Shown: positions 62,101-64,000 of the stretch, piece by piece | How positions within the stretch are numbered: the stretch's first letter is position 1 | Layout of the letters: every line of letters starts with the position of its first letter | Assembly: GCA_964440215.1 (NCBI GenBank) | Contig: CAYTRB010000001.1 | Span: forward strand, 1 to 64,000 | Direction: 5' to 3' | Source: Methylocapsa sp964440215 | GTDB taxonomy: Bacteria > Pseudomonadota > Alphaproteobacteria > Rhizobiales > Beijerinckiaceae | DNA length: 64,000 nt | Translations under genes and position numbers: made by a program | The notes under the pieces: generated by a model | Seen by the model: only the letters and a program-made list of their open reading frames with translations | Told to the model about the DNA's origin: nothing | Databases searched by the model: none

Positions 62101-63492
62101 ATGGACGAGCCAATTGTAAAACGGCGGCCGATGATCGATCTGGAAGAGTTCGAAAGGCGTTTGCGCAAGCCGCTCGCCACAACTCAAAAGGACGATGATC
62201 CGCTTGCGGAACTCGCCCGCAGTTTTGCTGGCGACGAAGTCGATCCCTACAAGACGGTATTTGAACCGCTGAACCGGCGGCCATCCGGTGCTTGGCGGAA
62301 CGAGCAGGATCGCGGCGATGTCCGGGTGCAAGTGGCGCGGCAGCCCCTCATCGGGGGTGATTTCGCCGCCATCCAAGCGGGCCTGCTTGGCGGCGCGCGG
62401 CATGACAGCGAGGAGAGCCATGCTGCATCCGGCGGGGTGGAAAGTTACCTGCAAGAGGGTCAAGAAGACCACTGGCCCTACGCGGATGCGGGGGATCCCC
62501 ATGAGGCCGATCCTAGCTATGAGGAAGTCCGTTCACGGCGTCCGCTCTGGATCATGGGATTGATGATTATTGCTGGAATCGTCGGCATTGGCGCCAGTTT
62601 TGGCTTAAAGGGCGCGGCTTCCAACCCAAACGAGATCGCAACGATCAAGGCTGCCGACGGGCCGACCAAGGTGCACCCCGACACGGTGGCCAGCGCCGAA
62701 GTTCCCGATCGCGACGCCTCCGTCCTTGGCGGGGTGCCTCAGCAGCCGCCGGTCGCCGCCGTGAATAATGTCGAACAGCCAGCTGATTTGTCCGCGCAAG
62801 CCTATGCCACGCCGCTGGGGAGCGGCGAGCCGCCCGGTGCCGCCGCCGGTCTTGCGAGCGGGGCGGCAAGCGTTCCCGTGCCGCCGCCGCCGGTGCTAGC
62901 TCAGCCGCAACAGCCACAGCCTTCCGACGGTATCGCGGCCCTGATCGAACCGAAAAAGGTTAAAACTGTTGCGGTCCGGCCGGATGGCACGGTTCTGTCC
63001 TACGACACGCCGCCACAGAGTGCAGGGGCCGGTTCGCCTGTGCCGCACCCCGCCGCCGTCTCCCCCGCCAAGCCGGCAACGCCAAAAACGACGGCGCGGG
63101 TGGCGACGACGCCAAAGCCGGCGGCCGCGGTGCCGAACGCGAATACCGACGCCGCGCGGACCTCGATTGCCGCCAAGGCCAAGCGGGTGCAAGTTGCCGA
63201 CGCCCAGGACCAAGTGGCGGCGGCCGAAGCGCCACGCCCGGCACCGGGGACTTTCGCGGTGCAGCTCGCTGCCCCGGGGACGGAACAAGAGGCGCGTGAA
63301 GCTCAAGTGCATCTCATGAAAAAATTTAGCGCCGAGCTAGCGGGTTTCCATCCCTCGATCCACAAGGCCGAGGTTGGCGGCAAGCCTGTCTATCGCGTCC
63401 GGGTCAGCGGTTTGTCCTCAAAGGATGAAGCCACGGCCTTGTGCCAGAAAGTCCAAAGCGGCGGCGGCAGCTGCTTCGTGGCCAAGAACTGA
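62101..63492 (+). CDS. SPOR-domain protein, membrane-anchored
   Basis: SPOR domains bind denuded septal peptidoglycan, so the protein is probably a cell-division or cell-wall factor. The ATG at 62101 follows AGGAGGG and gives 463 residues: a cytoplasmic acidic part (about 1-140), one membrane helix (PLWIMGLMIIAGIVGIGASF, about 145-164), a long Pro/Ala-rich periplasmic linker and a C-terminal SPOR domain (about 380-463) with FAVQLAAPGTEQEAREAQ and VYRVRVSGLSSKDEATALC. It lies in the conserved argS - SPOR - scpA order. Confidence 0.9.
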   Translation: MDEPIVKRRPMIDLEEFERRLRKPLATTQKDDDPLAELARSFAGDEVDPYKTVFEPLNRRPSGAWRNEQDRGDVRVQVARQPLIGGDFAAIQAGLLGGARHDSEESHAASGGVESYLQEGQEDHWPYADAGDPHEADPSYEEVRSRRPLWIMGLMIIAGIVGIGASFGLKGAASNPNEIATIKAADGPTKVHPDTVASAEVPDRDASVLGGVPQQPPVAAVNNVEQPADLSAQAYATPLGSGEPPGAAAGLASGAASVPVPPPPVLAQPQQPQPSDGIAALIEPKKVKTVAVRPDGTVLSYDTPPQSAGAGSPVPHPAAVSPAKPATPKTTARVATTPKPAAAVPNANTDAARTSIAAKAKRVQVADAQDQVAAAEAPRPAPGTFAVQLAAPGTEQEAREAQVHLMKKFSAELAGFHPSIHKAEVGGKPVYRVRVSGLSSKDEATALCQKVQSGGGSCFVAKN

Positions 63493-63629
63493 CCGGCGGA
63501 GTCTTATCGCCGGTCCCATCCATATTCTGTGGATGGAGCGTGAGGGTCGAAGGCGGTACTTGCGGCAGTGGTCTCGTCGCGGCAATGTTCGAGACGCGTG
63601 CCGCGCGGCCCTGACTGGGAGCACCTTAG

Positions 63630-64000
63630 TTGGATTTGCCTTTTGATCAAAATGACGTTGGGGCCCGGGAAGAGGGCCCCTTCGTGGTCGATGTCGAGGG
63701 ATTTGAAGGTCCGCTCGATCTTTTGCTCGACCTTGCGCGCCGTCAAAAGGTGGATTTGGCCAAGATTTCCGTTCTGGCCCTCGTCGAGCAATATCTTGAA
63801 TTCATCGCGGCGGCGCGCCGCCTGCGTCTCGAACTTGCCGCGGATTATTTGGTCATGGCGGCTTGGCTTGCCTATCTCAAGTCGCGCCTTTTGCTGCCGC
63901 AGGCGTCGGCAGGCGCCGAACCTGAAGCCGCCGAGCTTGCTGAAGCGTTGCAGCTGCGGCTGCGCCGCCTCGATGCGATCCGCGCCGCCGCCGACGCGCT
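63630..64000 (+). CDS. scpA: Segregation and condensation protein A (partial, 5' part)
   Basis: ScpA is the kleisin bridging the SMC condensin complex. The frame opens at TTG 63630, directly after an in-frame TAG, with GGGAG upstream, and runs off the right edge. Visible residues include FVVDVEGFEGPLDLLLDLAR, KVDLAKISVLALVEQYLEFI and ADYLVMAAWLAYLKSRLLLP, the classic ScpA N-terminal SMC-binding region. No ATG is available for this frame. In many relatives a nagZ gene precedes scpA; here only 137 bases separate it from the SPOR gene. Confidence 0.92.
   Translation, partial: MDLPFDQNDVGAREEGPFVVDVEGFEGPLDLLLDLARRQKVDLAKISVLALVEQYLEFIAAARRLRLELAADYLVMAAWLAYLKSRLLLPQASAGAEPEAAELAEALQLRLRRLDAIRAAADA

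Overview
The window is a chromosomal segment of a GC-rich alphaproteobacterium, most likely of the Hyphomicrobiales (Rhizobiales). The evidence is a cpa/tad pilus operon, groES-groEL preceded by a CIRCE operator, a short type-3 prolyl-tRNA synthetase, and the block erpA / dgt - argS - SPOR protein - scpA, an order familiar from rhizobial relatives. A trio of quinoprotein-relay genes hints at a methylotroph-like member such as Beijerinckiaceae; that family assignment is inference. I saw no rRNA, tRNA, CRISPR array, intact insertion sequence or prophage.

Layout: 0-9 kb holds an edge-truncated membrane protein gene and the Tad pilus machine (cpaB, cpaC, cpaD, cpaE, cpaF, tadB, tadC), whose internal gaps carry palindromic interspersed repeats. 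9-20 kb, mostly on the minus strand, has a BacA/SbmA-type ABC exporter, ihfA, groEL/groES with CIRCE and a heat-shock-type promoter, a DegP-like protease, a DUF2252 gene overlapping a SulP transporter gene, and mgtC on plus. 20-25 kb has an AT-rich cytochrome b561-like gene, then a periplasmic quinoprotein-relay set (rhodanese-like CxxxCW protein, SoxYZ-like carrier, metallo-beta-lactamase hydrolase) divergent from a TetR regulator. 25-30 kb is a small surface-polysaccharide locus: ABC permease and ATPase, a lone LptF/LptG-type permease and two glycosyltransferases.

30-37 kb is the most unusual part: a minus-strand cluster of a cytochrome P450 with an atypical I-helix, a DyP-type peroxidase, and three genes of one uncharacterised protein family. 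Two of these are tandem paralogues about 70% identical, each with its own matching -35/-10 promoter. The third is a longer homologue with two membrane helices. I propose a peroxide-driven haem-enzyme module with a dedicated membrane-anchored partner family.

37-49 kb has proS-lolC-lolD, a PHA-system protein, a molbindin, an APH-kinase/P-loop fusion, a zinc alcohol dehydrogenase, a tandem universal stress protein, a small conserved hypothetical and a 1090-residue GH94-like enzyme. 49-64 kb has an L,D-transpeptidase, a Bcp peroxiredoxin, a very large AsmA-like protein, tyrS, anmK, modA, erpA, dgt, argS, a SPOR-domain protein and the 5' part of scpA, which runs off the right edge.
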